Positions 5,288 through 5,991 of a stretch of 5,991 bases of DNA are shown here, in pieces. Both the position numbers and the translations under genes were made by a program. The notes under the pieces were generated by a model, which saw nothing but the letters and a program-made list of their open reading frames with translations, was not told where the DNA came from and searched no databases. Each line of letters starts with the position of its first letter. Positions within the stretch are counted from its first letter, which is position 1. This DNA is from JAJTHJ01 sp046316025 (lineage in GTDB: Bacteria > Pseudomonadota > Gammaproteobacteria > Burkholderiales > Burkholderiaceae_F), in NCBI GenBank assembly GCA_046316025.1, contig JBKCXU010000091.1, positions 1-5,991 of the forward strand, in the 5' to 3' direction.

Positions 5288-5935
5288 ATGAACCTCTGCC
5301 CCCGCTGCCGCCGCCCGCTGGAGGGCGACGAGTCCTACATCTGCTGCGCCGGCATCGAACTGCGCTGGCGCTGCGCGGACTGCCATAAGGTGTCGGAAGG
5401 CTTTGCCTTTCCCTACGGCCTGTGCCCCTACTGCAAGGGCAAGCTCGAAGTGCTGGAGCGCAGCGACATCTCCGACGACCAGGCGCTGATCGCCGTGCGC
5501 AAGGCTTTCGAGATCGAGATCGGCGGCCAGGCGTTTTATGCGCGCGCCTCGCGCGAGGCCAAGGACCCGGAACTGCGCGAACTCTTCGGCCGCTTTGCCG
5601 AGATGGAGGCCGAGCACATGGCCACCTTGCGCAAGCGCTATCACGCCGATCTGCCGGCGCCCGCGGTGGACTTCCAGATCGACCGCGCGGCGATCTTCGC
5701 CGGCATCGACCGCCGGCCCGAAGACCCGGCCGAGTTGTTCCGCATCGCCATCGCCTTCGAGCAGCGTTCGGTGGAGTTTTTCACCGCCGAATCCGAGCGC
5801 GCGGATGCCACCGCCATCGCCCGCGAGTTGTACCGCGAACTCGCCGCCGAAGAGCGCGAGCACGTCGAGCTGCTGACCACCGAACTGCGCCGCTGGGAAG
5901 CGGGGCGGGCGGGGTTGATCGCGACGGCGAGGTGA
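5288..5935 (+). CDS. Rubrerythrin-like diiron protein with N-terminal cysteine-rich (rubredoxin/zinc-ribbon-like) domain
   Basis: This 215-residue cytosolic protein is probably a peroxide-reducing or iron-handling ferritin-like protein. Residues 1-55 hold eight cysteines: C4-x2-C7, C19, C20, C29-x2-C32 and C46-x2-C49. The last two pairs have rubredoxin-like spacing (CADC, then CPYC), so they may bind Fe or Zn. From about 62 to 200 is a four-helix diiron domain with ligand candidates E77, E107-x2-H110, E158 and E189-x2-H192, the expected six-residue set. Classical rubrerythrin carries its rubredoxin domain at the C-terminus; here the metal-binding domain is N-terminal, as in reverse rubrerythrins, but with an additional cysteine group. 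The start is set by AAGGA eight bases upstream. It is co-oriented with the Nfn fusion but separated by a repeat element, and related repeat sequence follows its stop. Nfn could supply NADPH or reduced ferredoxin for it; that is inference. It could instead be a zinc-ribbon ferritin-like protein of other function. Confidence 0.88.
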   Translation: MNLCPRCRRPLEGDESYICCAGIELRWRCADCHKVSEGFAFPYGLCPYCKGKLEVLERSDISDDQALIAVRKAFEIEIGGQAFYARASREAKDPELRELFGRFAEMEAEHMATLRKRYHADLPAPAVDFQIDRAAIFAGIDRRPEDPAELFRIAIAFEQRSVEFFTAESERADATAIARELYRELAAEEREHVELLTTELRRWEAGRAGLIATAR

Positions 5936-5943
5936 GCTTTGCC

Positions 5944-5991
5944 CGCTTGGGGCAACGAAGTCATGGCTGCGGTCTTCCCTCACCCGGCGCT
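5944..5991. repeat. Start of a second repeat element, cut by the window end
   Basis: Beginning eight bases after the rubrerythrin stop, CGCTTGGGGCAACGAA (5944-5959) matches 14 of 16 bases of 5172-5187 in the centre of the preceding repeat element. Further on, GGCTGCGGTC then TTCCCTCACCC parallels GGCTCCGTC then TTCCCTCCCCC there. The last bases, CCCTCACCCGGCGCT, look like the start of another common dispersed repeat. A small hairpin TTGCCC/GGGCAA (5939-5955) overlaps its start and could act at the 3' end of the rubrerythrin transcript. The alignment was made by eye and the element is incomplete. Confidence 0.5.

Noticed and set aside
1..5991. CRISPR array, phage genes or transposase
   Set aside because: No regularly spaced direct repeats, integrase, transposase or capsid motifs were seen; the repeats are intergenic palindromes only.

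Overview
The window is GC-rich double-stranded bacterial DNA with four well-supported protein genes and no RNA gene or CRISPR array. The gene content (di-heme fumarate reductase-type cytochrome b, ferredoxin/NAD(P)H-type flavoprotein, rubrerythrin) suggests a facultatively anaerobic or microaerophilic bacterium. The dispersed intergenic repeats resemble ones common in beta- and gammaproteobacteria; a betaproteobacterium is my best guess, inferred from repeat style and composition only.

Layout: 1-124 is a very GC-rich, palindrome-dense stretch that looks like a decayed intergenic repeat. 125-829 (minus) encodes a Wolinella-type di-heme fumarate reductase cytochrome b subunit (FrdC). A 231-bp divergent intergenic region (830-1060) separates it from 1061-2431 (plus), an exported binuclear-metal amidohydrolase of the imidazolonepropionase/prolidase-like group. 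A 350-bp non-coding stretch (2432-2781) holds a short terminator-like hairpin, several palindromes (one a perfect 20-mer) and a plausible sigma-70 promoter. 2782-5115 (plus) is a single-polypeptide fusion of the two subunits of an Nfn-type NADH-dependent ferredoxin:NADP+ oxidoreductase. An inverted repeat element (5120-5240) follows, then 5288-5935 (plus), a rubrerythrin-like diiron protein with a cysteine-rich N-terminal metal-binding domain. The window ends inside what looks like a related repeat (5944-5991).

How the genes fit together: three of the four are redox proteins. FrdC would pass electrons between the quinone pool and a fumarate/succinate flavoprotein that is not in the window. 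The Nfn fusion would balance NADH, NADPH and reduced ferredoxin. The rubrerythrin would use reductant to remove peroxide. The co-oriented Nfn and rubrerythrin genes could form a small redox/peroxide-defence unit, but the repeat between them makes shared transcription uncertain. The amidohydrolase has no obvious link to the others.

The most notable observation is that FrdC keeps all four haem-ligand histidines and the quinol-site glutamate at a constant offset from my recalled W. succinogenes sequence, but has valine where that enzyme has its E-pathway glutamate E180. I saw no clearly new defence or mobile system; the less explained material is the palindrome cluster at 2506-2599 and the related repeats on both sides of the rubrerythrin gene.
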